A stretch of 6,432 nucleotides of DNA from Glaciecola sp038744645 (GTDB lineage: Bacteria; Pseudomonadota; Gammaproteobacteria; Enterobacterales; Alteromonadaceae): positions 1 through 6,432 of the forward strand of contig JBCDMA010000227.1 of assembly GCA_038744645.1 (NCBI GenBank). Direction: 5' to 3'. How positions within the stretch are numbered: position 1 is the stretch's first letter; every line of letters begins with the position of its first letter. Below, piece after piece: positions 1 through 6,000 of the stretch. The notes beneath the pieces were generated by a model. It worked only from the letters and a program-made list of their open reading frames with translations, did no database searches and was not told where the DNA came from. Made by a program: the position numbers and the translations under genes.

Positions 1-180
1 GATATTGCGAATGCCATGACTTTGCGCGGTTTTGGGCGGCACAAAGGACGTACATGGTACAGTCAAAAGCCTATAAACAGAGCAGATGTGGTTTGTTTGG
101 CGAGTATTTTTATCGTGGTCGGACTGGCTATAACGAAACGGGTGTTAGAAGCAGAAACGTTCTGGTACCCGTTCAAATAG
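1..180 (+). CDS. EcfT/CbiQ-family transporter transmembrane subunit, C-terminal fragment
   Basis: The reading frame is open from the first base and ends at TAG 178-180, giving the last 59 residues of a protein whose start lies outside the window. Residues 5-12 (AMTLRGFG) followed by RTWY at 18-21 match the Arg-Gly coupling motif region of the EcfT/CbiQ family. In that family this cytoplasmic segment contacts the ATPase subunits of energy-coupling factor (ECF) vitamin or metal importers. It is followed by one hydrophobic stretch (about residues 30-49), the expected last membrane helix, and a short polar tail ending YPFK. The substrate cannot be deduced from this fragment; it could belong to a biotin, cobalt or other ECF system. 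The gene ends two bases before the ubiK stop codon on the opposite strand, leaving no room for a terminator outside the coding sequences. The family call is fairly secure, the subtype is not. Confidence 0.72.
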   Translation, partial: DIANAMTLRGFGRHKGRTWYSQKPINRADVVCLASIFIVVGLAITKRVLEAETFWYPFK

Positions 181-182
181 TC

Positions 183-440
183 TTAGCTACTTTCGTCTTT
201 GGTGTTGCCTTCAAGTTCTGACAGTCTTGCTTCAAGCGCTTCCAGTTTTTCTCTTGTGCGAATAAGCACCTGGCTTTGAACGTCAAACTCTTCCCTACTG
301 ACGAGGTCTAATTTATTCAATTGGCTTTGTAAGATTTGTTTGACCTTTGCTTCAGCTTCATCAGCCATGGTTTTTACACCCGGAGGTATGGCTGCAGTAA
401 TATTCTTTGCGATTTCTTCAAGCTTTTTCGGATCTAACAT
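183..440 (-). CDS. ubiK: Ubiquinone biosynthesis accessory factor UbiK (YqiC/BMFP family)
   Basis: An 85-residue protein beginning MLDPKKLEEIA. The start, the segment LDLVSREEFDVQ (44-55) and RTREKLEALE (61-70) are very close to E. coli UbiK/YqiC. The second half (about 48-78) is a predicted coiled coil rich in Leu, Glu and Arg. UbiK has no catalytic activity. In the family it forms a coiled-coil trimer, binds UbiJ and membrane lipid, and helps the cytosolic Ubi complex work in aerobic ubiquinone synthesis. I chose ATG 440-438 and not the in-frame TTG at 461. Homologues start with this M-[IL]-D-P-K-K sequence, and an AGAAGGA Shine-Dalgarno lies seven bases upstream of it, inside the longer version. 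The gene is divergent from rep and convergent with the transporter gene. Nothing looks damaged; it is slightly shorter than the E. coli protein at the C-terminus. Confidence 0.93.
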   Translation of the reverse strand: MLDPKKLEEIAKNITAAIPPGVKTMADEAEAKVKQILQSQLNKLDLVSREEFDVQSQVLIRTREKLEALEARLSELEGNTKDESS

Positions 441-619
441 GATAATTTCCTTCTGATACAACTAAACACGGACCGTCTTTTGCCTCTGCTGGTTAAAGAA
501 TGCATAAAAGCATCCCAAATCGGCTTTCTTATTTGCACTGACAACAATAGCGAATTTTCATCACTTAGGCGACTTCCTTTTATTTATAGTCGGGACACGA
601 ACGGAATATTCAAGCAACA
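441..619. other. Divergent intergenic region between ubiK and rep
   Basis: This 179-base spacer must hold the promoters of ubiK (leftward) and rep (rightward). For rep, TATAGT at 585-590 is a five-of-six -10 match, but no good -35 lies 16-18 bases upstream. For ubiK, minus-strand TATAAA at 588-583 is preceded by TTGAAT at 613-608, with a long 19-base spacing. The two -10 candidates overlap each other, so at most one may be real. The only purine-rich run before the rep ATG is GGAA at 603-606, about 13 bases away, so the rep ribosome binding site is weak. A small imperfect hairpin, with ATGC and GCAT arms, lies around 499-512. No open reading frame longer than about 13 codons starts here on the plus strand among those I checked. 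Confidence 0.4.
448..454 (-). promoter_or_regulatory. Ribosome binding site of ubiK
   Basis: Read on the minus strand this is AGAAGGA, seven bases before ATG 440-438. It decides the start: the alternative upstream TTG at 461 would place this Shine-Dalgarno inside the coding sequence and has no purine-rich site of comparable quality in front of it. Confidence 0.7.
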
Positions 620-2629
620 ATGAGATTAAATCAAGCACAGCAAGACGCTGTTGAATACGTTTCTGGCCCTTGCCTCGTCTTGGCAGGCGCTGGTTCCGGT
701 AAAACACGTGTGATCACAAACAAAATTGCTTTCTTGGTCAACACTTGTGGCATTAAGCCGGTACAAATCGTTGCAGTTACTTTTACCAACAAAGCCGCGC
801 ACGAAATGAAAGAACGCGTATCAAGCACGCTTGGCAAAAAGGCGTCTCGCGGTCTGCGCGTATCCACCTTTCATACATTAGGTTTGAACATCATTAAGCG
901 CCATTTGAGTCATTTGGGTTTAAAAGAAGGGTTCACGTTGTTTGACGACAAGGACAGCTATGCCTTGCTCGATGATTTGACTGAGTCAACATATGATCAC
1001 GACAAAGCGTTAATACAAACCCTGCAAAACAAGATCTCTGGATGGAAGAACGAGTTGCTTTTGCCTGAAGCAGCCAGTCGACTTTCCAATGATGCGGAAC
1101 ATCAGCAATGCGTGCAGTTTTATTCCGAATACAGGCGACACCTCCAAGCTTACAATGCGCTGGATTTTGATGATTTAATCATGCTGCCCACATTGTTACT
1201 CAGTCAGCATGTCGATGTGAGAGATAAGTGGCAAATGCGCATACGTTACTTGCTTGTTGATGAATATCAGGACACCAATAGCAGTCAATATCAATTGATA
1301 AAGCTGCTAGTGGGGGAGCGAGCGCGATTCACTGTTGTTGGCGATGACGATCAGTCAATTTATTCATGGCGCGGTGCTCAACCAAAAAACTTGCAACTGC
1401 TTCAACAGGATTTTCCAAATCTTAAATTGGTCAAGTTAGAGCAAAACTATCGTTCGTCAGGCCGTGTCTTGCATTGCGCGAACATACTAATCCAGAACAA
1501 TCCGCATTTGTTTGACAAAAAATTGCGCACCACGCTTGAGTATGGCGATGCTCTCAAAGTACTTGTAGCAAAGGATGAAGACAACGAGGCGGAAAAAGTC
1601 ATCGCTGAAATTATGGCTCATAAATTTATGAACGATACACAATATAAGGATTATGCGATTTTGTATCGAGGTAATCACCAAAGCAGAACGTTGGAAAAGC
1701 TGCTGATGAAAAACCGTATGCCCTACAAAATCAGCGGTGGCATGTCTTTTTTCGGTCGTGCTGAAGTCAAAGACGTGATGGCATATATGCGTATTTTGGC
1801 CAATCCTGATGATGACAATGCACTACTACGCATCATCAATACACCTAGCCGAGGCATTGGACGAGCCACCTTGGCAAAGATTGGTGAATTTGCGAATGCG
1901 CAAGGCATCGGGCTATTTGAAGCCATTTGTCATCCTGAACTCAACAGCGTTTTGGGCGGTAAAGTAGGCGGCAATGTAGAGAGTTTTGCAAAACTGATCG
2001 TCAATACCTCTGACAACCTTGTTCGCGGTGACACTAAGCTCGTTTTGAAAGAATTTATACGCAGTCTCGACTTAGAAGAATGGCTATTTTCGAAAAACTC
2101 AACCAGCAAAGCAGCAGAGTTCGCGATGTCGAATGTGTCAACGCTGGTTGGTTGGGTCACGGACATGTTGGAAGGAGATAGTCTGCAGCCACCCTTGTCA
2201 TTCAATGAAGTTGTACAAAATCTAACGCTGAGAGACCTGATGGAGAGAGGTGAAGGCAGTGACGATGCCGATCAAATCAATCTAATGACGCTGCACGCAT
2301 CAAAGGGATTGGAATTCCCAATCGTATTTATTGTTGGCATGGAAGAAGGGTTATTGCCGCATCAAAGCAGTATCGATGAAGACAATGTGGAAGAAGAACG
2401 TCGCTTAGCTTATGTTGGGATAACGAGGGCACAAAAGCAGCTATATTTCACGCTTGCAAAAGAACGCCGCCAAATGGGTGAAACGGTCGAGCCAGAGCCA
2501 AGTCGATTCTTGCATGAATTACCTCAAGATGATGTGCAGTGGGAGTGGCAAAAAACCAAGCCTAGCGAAGAACAGCGAAAACAGTCAGCCGCCAGAGGTA
2601 TTGCAGGATTAAAGAGTATTTTTGACTAG
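620..2629 (+). CDS. rep: ATP-dependent DNA helicase Rep
   Basis: A complete 669-residue superfamily 1A helicase (E. coli Rep is 673), collinear with E. coli Rep from MRLNQAQQDAVEYVSGP to the C-terminus. Visible motifs in order: Walker A AGAGSGKT (22-29), Ia VTFTNKAA (53-60), Ib STFHTLG (82-88), Walker B LLVDEYQDTN (211-220), III GDDDQSIYSWRGA (241-253), IV QNYRSSG (275-281), V LMTLHASKGLEF (555-566) and VI RLAYVGITRAQ (595-605). All ATPase and DNA-binding signatures are intact. Rep translocates 3' to 5' on single-stranded DNA. In E. coli it acts at the replisome with DnaB to clear nucleoprotein blocks and help replication restart. The VDEYQDTNSSQY and PHQSSIDEDN segments and the absence of the longer C-terminal tail favour Rep over UvrD or PcrA. 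The start at ATG 620 agrees with the E. coli N-terminus although its Shine-Dalgarno is poor. It converges with the GGDEF gene 22 bases away. Confidence 0.97.
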   Translation: MRLNQAQQDAVEYVSGPCLVLAGAGSGKTRVITNKIAFLVNTCGIKPVQIVAVTFTNKAAHEMKERVSSTLGKKASRGLRVSTFHTLGLNIIKRHLSHLGLKEGFTLFDDKDSYALLDDLTESTYDHDKALIQTLQNKISGWKNELLLPEAASRLSNDAEHQQCVQFYSEYRRHLQAYNALDFDDLIMLPTLLLSQHVDVRDKWQMRIRYLLVDEYQDTNSSQYQLIKLLVGERARFTVVGDDDQSIYSWRGAQPKNLQLLQQDFPNLKLVKLEQNYRSSGRVLHCANILIQNNPHLFDKKLRTTLEYGDALKVLVAKDEDNEAEKVIAEIMAHKFMNDTQYKDYAILYRGNHQSRTLEKLLMKNRMPYKISGGMSFFGRAEVKDVMAYMRILANPDDDNALLRIINTPSRGIGRATLAKIGEFANAQGIGLFEAICHPELNSVLGGKVGGNVESFAKLIVNTSDNLVRGDTKLVLKEFIRSLDLEEWLFSKNSTSKAAEFAMSNVSTLVGWVTDMLEGDSLQPPLSFNEVVQNLTLRDLMERGEGSDDADQINLMTLHASKGLEFPIVFIVGMEEGLLPHQSSIDEDNVEEERRLAYVGITRAQKQLYFTLAKERRQMGETVEPEPSRFLHELPQDDVQWEWQKTKPSEEQRKQSAARGIAGLKSIFD

Positions 2630-2635
2630 GCGCTC

Positions 2636-2655
2636 TTGAAAATTAGTCTTTTCAA
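2636..2655. terminator. Weak A+T-rich hairpin between converging rep and GGDEF genes
   Basis: TTGAAAA (2636-2642) and TTTTCAA (2649-2655) form a perfect 7-bp inverted repeat with a six-base loop, placed just after the rep stop and overlapping the stop codon of the opposite gene. The stem has only one G-C pair. A T-run on the rep strand (2665-2670) comes about ten bases after the stem and not directly after it. It could contribute to bidirectional termination, but this is a weak candidate. Confidence 0.25.
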
Positions 2656-5231
2656 AGGATTTGGGTTTTTTCGATTGCTTGCCCTTGAAACAAGTGGCAA
2701 TCCAGGCGTTTAAATTCATTAAGTAACCGCTCACAATCAATGCCATCCGCAATCACACTTATCTCTGCTCCCTTAGCAAGCATCAAAATTGATTGGACCA
2801 AACGCTTGGTTGCTGGGGAATCCAGCATAGAATTGGTCAATGCAGCACTGAGTTTCAGGTAGTTAAACTGCAGGTTAAATAAGTGATTGAGAGATCCCAA
2901 TTCATTGCCAAAATTATCTAGCACCACGATCACACCAAGCGCATGCAGTTTATTTACGATGATGGAAATATGCCTGGGAAACTTGTTGAGCGATTCTTCG
3001 GCAAGCTCTACGACCAGGTTGTTGCTGTTGATTTCTGAATTTTCAATGACATCAAGGAGATTTCGATAAGACTCTTTATACATCAGGTGTTCGGCTGAGA
3101 GGGTGATCCCCAATTTTTGGTGACGGGTTTCTTCAATTGATTGCCACACCTTGAGTTGCTTTATCGCAACGTTGATTAGGTGGTCATTGATTGTGTGATT
3201 GAGACCTGTGGCATGGGCAAGCTCCCAGAATTGCGCTCGACTGTAGCTTTTCCCTTTGTTCCGCCAAGCCAGCGTAAACTCGTTATACAACGTTTGCCGC
3301 GTATGCTGACAAATAATGGGTTGAGTACAATAGTCAAACGCATCATTGTTAAACGCGTTGCGAAAATCGTTCTCTAATTCAATTTCTCTTACCACGCTAC
3401 TGCGCATACTCGTATCAAACACAATATATCGGTTTTTACCGAGGTTCTTTGCGTAGTACATGGCAGCATCTGCATCGCGCAGCGCCGAGTCCCCTTCTGT
3501 GTATTCTTGGGTAATATTGACGACACCAACACTGGCGCCTGAATATACCTCTTTGTTTTCGATAGTGAACGGTTTACTGACATTCTCGACAATCCGTTGT
3601 GCAATTAATTCGACATCATCGATCGATTCAAAGCTATCAAGTAGCACCACGAACTCGTCACCACCGAGGCGAGCTAATAAATCATGACTGCGCTTACAAC
3701 TGTCTATACGGTTTGATACATCTTTAAGGAATTCATCTCCTACGTGGTGTCCCAATGTATCGTTAATCTGTTTGAATCGATCAAGATCGATAAACAGCAA
3801 TGCATAATTGTGATAGTCATATCGCTGTTTACTGGCGATGGCTAATTCCAATCGCTTGTTAAATAAGGTTCGATTAGGCAACCCGGTAAGCGAGTCATGA
3901 TGGGCGTCATGCACAAGCCTTGCTTCGATTTCTTTGCGTTGTTCTATTTGTTTTTTTAGTGATTTATTGGAGCGATCGAGTTCTGCTGTACGCTCACTCA
4001 CCATGCGTGCGAGGTGTCTATTGTAATTTCTCAACGCCTGTGATGCTCGCTGCCTTTGCATTGCTGCTGCTATCTGATTCGACACGAACCGAAGTACGTC
4101 AAGGTCACCTTTATCATAATCTTTAGTGGTGCCATAAGTTTGGACTGCGATAACGCCAAGCACTTCACCATTTATGGATAACGGCGCGCCTAACCAGCAG
4201 TTCTTAAGAGCGAGCATTTTTTGACAGATGCTTTCATCGATTTCATTGGTGCCCTGTAAGCGCTTGATCATGTCGGTGTTCATCAATACCGCCTTGCCGG
4301 CACGAATCACGTATTCGGTTAGCCCATTGCTGAGTTTTCTAGCCTTGTTGGAATCATCGTTGCGACCAACGAAATATGGAAACGTAATGGTTGTGCGTTG
4401 TTCGACCAATTCGGCAATGTAAAAGTTTGGCGCATGCATCAATCGACTAAGGATATCGTGAAGTTTACCGTAAAACGTCAGTGCCTCTGATTCATTTGAA
4501 GCGGACAGCTCGCTAATTTCAAATAATGCATTTTGCAAAGACTCAATGCGCTTTCGCTCTTGTATTTCTGCACTTAAATTATTGTTGCTCTCCTGAAGCT
4601 GCTGCGTGCGCTGTCGGATCATGTTTTCTGTTAGTTCGCGTTGTTTTACACGCTCAACGGAGGTGACAATGTGTCTTGAGATGAAATTTAAAATATCGAT
4701 ATCATCTCTGTTGTATCGCACTCGATCGTTGTAGCTTTGAACAACCATCGCGCCGATCGTTTCTTGGCCCCGTTTAAGTGGAATCCCCATCAGGTCGATC
4801 GGCACTGTACCAATGATATTGAAACCCTTTTCTAGTGCTTGCTGGTGGAAGTTTTCCTTGGAGAGGGTGATGCTTCTCCCTGACCGCAAGATGTAACCCG
4901 TTATGCCGAATTCTGTCTTTTCATAGGGCATATCGGTCAACAAGATAGAGTCATTTTCATCGACGAAATAATCGAAGACTAGCTTGGTATTTTCTTTGTC
5001 ATAAAACGCAACATAGAAATTATTTGCAGGCATAAAGCCCTGCACCAGAGAATGGATGCTTTGATAAAGCTCATTGAGATTGTTTGCAGAAGAGGAGAGT
5101 TCGCTGATGCCGTACAGCGTTTTTTGGATTAACTCGGTTCTTTTATATCTCTCGGTGAGTTCCTGAAGCTGTGGGATCATTTCCCGAAGCTCCGGTTCAG
5201 AGAGTTCACCAACTAACGAATCTTCATGCAT
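2652..5231 (-). CDS. GAF-GAF-GGDEF protein with degenerate EAL domain (predicted diguanylate cyclase)
   Basis: An 859-residue protein without signal peptide or membrane segment, so predicted cytosolic. Order: N-terminal helix (10-35), GAF-like module 1 (about 36-195), coiled coil (196-232), GAF-like module 2 (about 233-392), coiled coil (395-440), GGDEF (441-606), EAL-like (615-859). The cyclase domain looks active: DLDRFKQIND (482-491) carries the metal-binding Asp and the Asn, RLGGDEF (521-527) is the active-site signature, ADAAMYYAKNLGKNR (587-601) is intact, and R514-S-H-D517 sits exactly where the product-inhibition RxxD site belongs. The EAL domain is degenerate: EAL is EFT (651-653) with the following Arg as Ala, the VNLS Asn is Thr710, DDFG is DNFG (772-775), KID is KLS (793-795) and AEGVE is ADGID (828-832). 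I infer c-di-GMP synthesis controlled by the GAF modules, with the EAL domain serving a binding or regulatory role. The ligand is unknown. The Shine-Dalgarno is weak (GAAGG about 12 bases before ATG 5231-5229); Met19 is an alternative start. Probably co-transcribed with the cytochrome gene 45 bases upstream. Confidence 0.92.
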   Translation of the reverse strand: MHEDSLVGELSEPELREMIPQLQELTERYKRTELIQKTLYGISELSSSANNLNELYQSIHSLVQGFMPANNFYVAFYDKENTKLVFDYFVDENDSILLTDMPYEKTEFGITGYILRSGRSITLSKENFHQQALEKGFNIIGTVPIDLMGIPLKRGQETIGAMVVQSYNDRVRYNRDDIDILNFISRHIVTSVERVKQRELTENMIRQRTQQLQESNNNLSAEIQERKRIESLQNALFEISELSASNESEALTFYGKLHDILSRLMHAPNFYIAELVEQRTTITFPYFVGRNDDSNKARKLSNGLTEYVIRAGKAVLMNTDMIKRLQGTNEIDESICQKMLALKNCWLGAPLSINGEVLGVIAVQTYGTTKDYDKGDLDVLRFVSNQIAAAMQRQRASQALRNYNRHLARMVSERTAELDRSNKSLKKQIEQRKEIEARLVHDAHHDSLTGLPNRTLFNKRLELAIASKQRYDYHNYALLFIDLDRFKQINDTLGHHVGDEFLKDVSNRIDSCKRSHDLLARLGGDEFVVLLDSFESIDDVELIAQRIVENVSKPFTIENKEVYSGASVGVVNITQEYTEGDSALRDADAAMYYAKNLGKNRYIVFDTSMRSSVVREIELENDFRNAFNNDAFDYCTQPIICQHTRQTLYNEFTLAWRNKGKSYSRAQFWELAHATGLNHTINDHLINVAIKQLKVWQSIEETRHQKLGITLSAEHLMYKESYRNLLDVIENSEINSNNLVVELAEESLNKFPRHISIIVNKLHALGVIVVLDNFGNELGSLNHLFNLQFNYLKLSAALTNSMLDSPATKRLVQSILMLAKGAEISVIADGIDCERLLNEFKRLDCHLFQGQAIEKTQIL

Positions 5232-5276
5232 TAAACAACAAAACCTTCGGTTGGCAAACTCGGATTTTAGAAAATC
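5232..5276 (-). other. Short spacer joining cytochrome c5 and GGDEF genes in one direction
   Basis: Forty-five bases between the cytochrome stop (TAA) and the ATG of the GGDEF gene. I see no stable G+C-rich hairpin with a T-run here and no convincing -35/-10 pair. Together with the strong promoter before the cytochrome gene, this favours readthrough into the signalling gene. It does not exclude an internal promoter within the cytochrome coding region. Confidence 0.45.
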
Positions 5277-5675
5277 TTAGATGCCTTCAATCATGTATTC
5301 GATGGCAATTTTTATATCATCATCTGAGCAATCACCACAGGTTCCCATAGGTGGCATCGCATTAATGCCATTGAGTGCATTTTGCCAGACAGTGTCAAAA
5401 CCTTTGTCAAGTCGCGGTTGCCAATCCGCAGCATCTTGGGTCTTTGGTGCACCTAAAACGCCGCCGGCGTGACAAGCTGTGCACGCTTGGTCGTAAATTT
5501 GTTTTCCAGTGCGAGGCGCTGCTGCAGCGCTTGCATCAACTGCACCCGCTACTTTAATTTTGCCAACTGGCTTGATGCGTTCAACAATCTCTGTTTCTGT
5601 CATTTCTTGCGCAACAACAGTGGAAAGACCTAACAAAACCAAAGCACTTGCACAAATAAATCTATGCTTCACCAT
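5277..5675 (-). CDS. Cytochrome c5 family protein precursor (periplasmic c-type cytochrome)
   Basis: A 132-residue precursor. Residues 1-22 form a Sec signal peptide: basic MVKHR, a hydrophobic core, then VVA before QE with cleavage likely after Ala22. The mature part has one covalent haem site C65-T-A-C68-H69, with His69 as proximal ligand. The typical c5 block NAMPPMGTCGDCSDDDI (105-121) follows. Met107 is the probable distal haem ligand, and Cys113/Cys116 match the pair that forms a disulfide in cytochrome c5. The IKPVGKIKVAG segment and the Ala-rich linker before the haem domain also match this family. It should act as a soluble or loosely membrane-attached electron carrier in the periplasm; its partner oxidase is not identifiable here. 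AGGAG lies only three bases before ATG 5675 but six before the next codon, GTG 5672-5670, so translation may actually begin at that GTG, giving MKHRF. Met110 stands where Lys is commonly seen. It is the first gene of a likely two-gene unit with the GGDEF gene. Confidence 0.93.
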   Translation of the reverse strand: MVKHRFICASALVLLGLSTVVAQEMTETEIVERIKPVGKIKVAGAVDASAAAAPRTGKQIYDQACTACHAGGVLGAPKTQDAADWQPRLDKGFDTVWQNALNGINAMPPMGTCGDCSDDDIKIAIEYMIEGI

Positions 5676-5678
5676 ATT

Positions 5679-5683
5679 CTCCT
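5679..5683 (-). promoter_or_regulatory. Ribosome binding site of the cytochrome c5 gene
   Basis: Minus-strand AGGAG. It is three bases from ATG 5675-5673 and six bases from the immediately following GTG codon (5672-5670). The second spacing is closer to optimal, so the site leaves the exact start open between these two adjacent codons. Confidence 0.65.
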
Positions 5684-5687
5684 AATG

Positions 5688-5698
5688 ATACTCAGTAT
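5688..5698. repeat. Small palindrome in the cytochrome c5 leader, with a direct copy at 5812-5820
   Basis: ATACT-C-AGTAT is an 11-base inverted repeat lying between the predicted transcription start and the Shine-Dalgarno of the cytochrome gene. Nine bases of it (ACTCAGTAT, 5690-5698) recur in the same orientation at 5812-5820. It could be a regulator site or chance; the arms are only five bases. Confidence 0.3.
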
Positions 5699-5707
5699 GT
5701 CCCGAAC

Positions 5708-5735
5708 TCGACGATTATAACGGTAGCAGTATAAT
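5708..5735 (+). promoter_or_regulatory. Possible opposing promoter interlocked with the cytochrome promoter
   Basis: Plus-strand TCGACG (5708-5713, four of six) is 16 bases before a perfect TATAAT (5730-5735). It overlaps the minus-strand promoter almost entirely. If used, transcription would begin near 5742 and run towards selO with a leader of about 260 bases. It may simply result from the 7-bp inverted repeat GATTATA/TATAATC (5713-5719 and 5730-5736). Confidence 0.3.
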
Positions 5736-5741
5736 CCTCAA
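5714..5741 (-). promoter_or_regulatory. Sigma-70-type promoter for cytochrome c5 (and probably the GGDEF gene)
   Basis: On the minus strand, TTGAGG (5741-5736, four of six -35 bases including TTGA) is followed after 16 bases by a perfect TATAAT (5719-5714). Transcription would start near 5707, giving a leader of about 30 bases before the ATG at 5675. This is the best promoter match in the window and is correctly placed and oriented. Confidence 0.65.
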
Positions 5742-5920
5742 CCATTTGGTGCTTATTCAGACCATAGTGTTGTATGAAACGCTCTACGTACAAATCGGTT
5801 TTTAGACGGAGACTCAGTATCGGCAGCAGAGATATAATTGTAAGGCTTGCGCAGAATCTTTTCGTATCAAAATGTAACCTACAAATGCTAATATTTGAAC
5901 TTGTTTAAGTTGTATAAATC

Positions 5921-5934
5921 CATACTTAAGTATG
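5921..5934. repeat. Perfect 14-bp palindrome upstream of selO, candidate operator
   Basis: CATACTTAAGTATG is fully self-complementary. About 23 bases to its left is a related interrupted palindrome, AACTT-gttt-AAGTT (5898-5911), and about 25 bases to its right is ACTTAAAT (5949-5956). All three share the ACTT/AAGT core. The arrangement, 45-100 bases before selO, is what an operator for a dimeric regulator might look like. No regulator can be named. Confidence 0.4.
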
Positions 5935-6000
5935 TAAATTCAATGGCCACTTAAATAAAGAAGATACAGCTAAAGCAACTATGACAGAGCGATTATTGAT

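Larger units (their letters stand above)
5676..6000. other. Divergent intergenic region between cytochrome c5 and selO
   Basis: This 325-base A+T-rich spacer contains the cytochrome promoter and leader on its left side. Further right a perfect TATAAT on the plus strand (5833-5838) lies about 160 bases before selO, without a clear -35 partner. The palindrome cluster at 5898-5956 follows. A 44-codon plus-strand frame (5774-5908) lacks a Shine-Dalgarno and resembles nothing I recognise. No tRNA, terminator or riboswitch-like structure is evident. Confidence 0.5.

Noticed and set aside
590..597. TCGGGACA shared by the regions upstream of rep and of cytochrome c5
   Set aside because: An eight-base match between two spacers of about 180 and 325 bases is expected by chance, and it has no palindromic form or shared position relative to a promoter.
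2672..2700. Nine-bp hairpin (TTGCC..CTTG / CAAG..GGCAA) with one bulge near the 3' end of the GGDEF gene
   Set aside because: It lies within coding sequence for conserved C-terminal residues, and the T-run is on the wrong side for termination of either gene.
3920..4126. Plus-strand frame with a hydrophobic N-terminus antisense to the GGDEF gene
   Set aside because: It is a shadow of the coding frame over the coiled-coil linker, where the complement of Lys/Glu/Gln codons gives hydrophobic residues. There is no independent support.
5241..5271. Imperfect AAAACC...GGATTTT inverted repeat between cytochrome c5 and GGDEF genes
   Set aside because: The pairing needs a bulge and is almost all A-T with a long loop and no T-run, so it does not support a terminator.
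5281..5557. Plus-strand frames opposite the cytochrome c5 gene
   Set aside because: The minus-strand product has a signal peptide, a haem motif and a full family match, so the opposite frames are incidental.
5774..5908. Plus-strand 44-codon frame starting MKRSTYKSVF in the cytochrome-selO spacer
   Set aside because: It has no Shine-Dalgarno before the ATG, no family resemblance I recognise, and a length easily reached by chance. The possible plus-strand promoter near 5735 is the only support.
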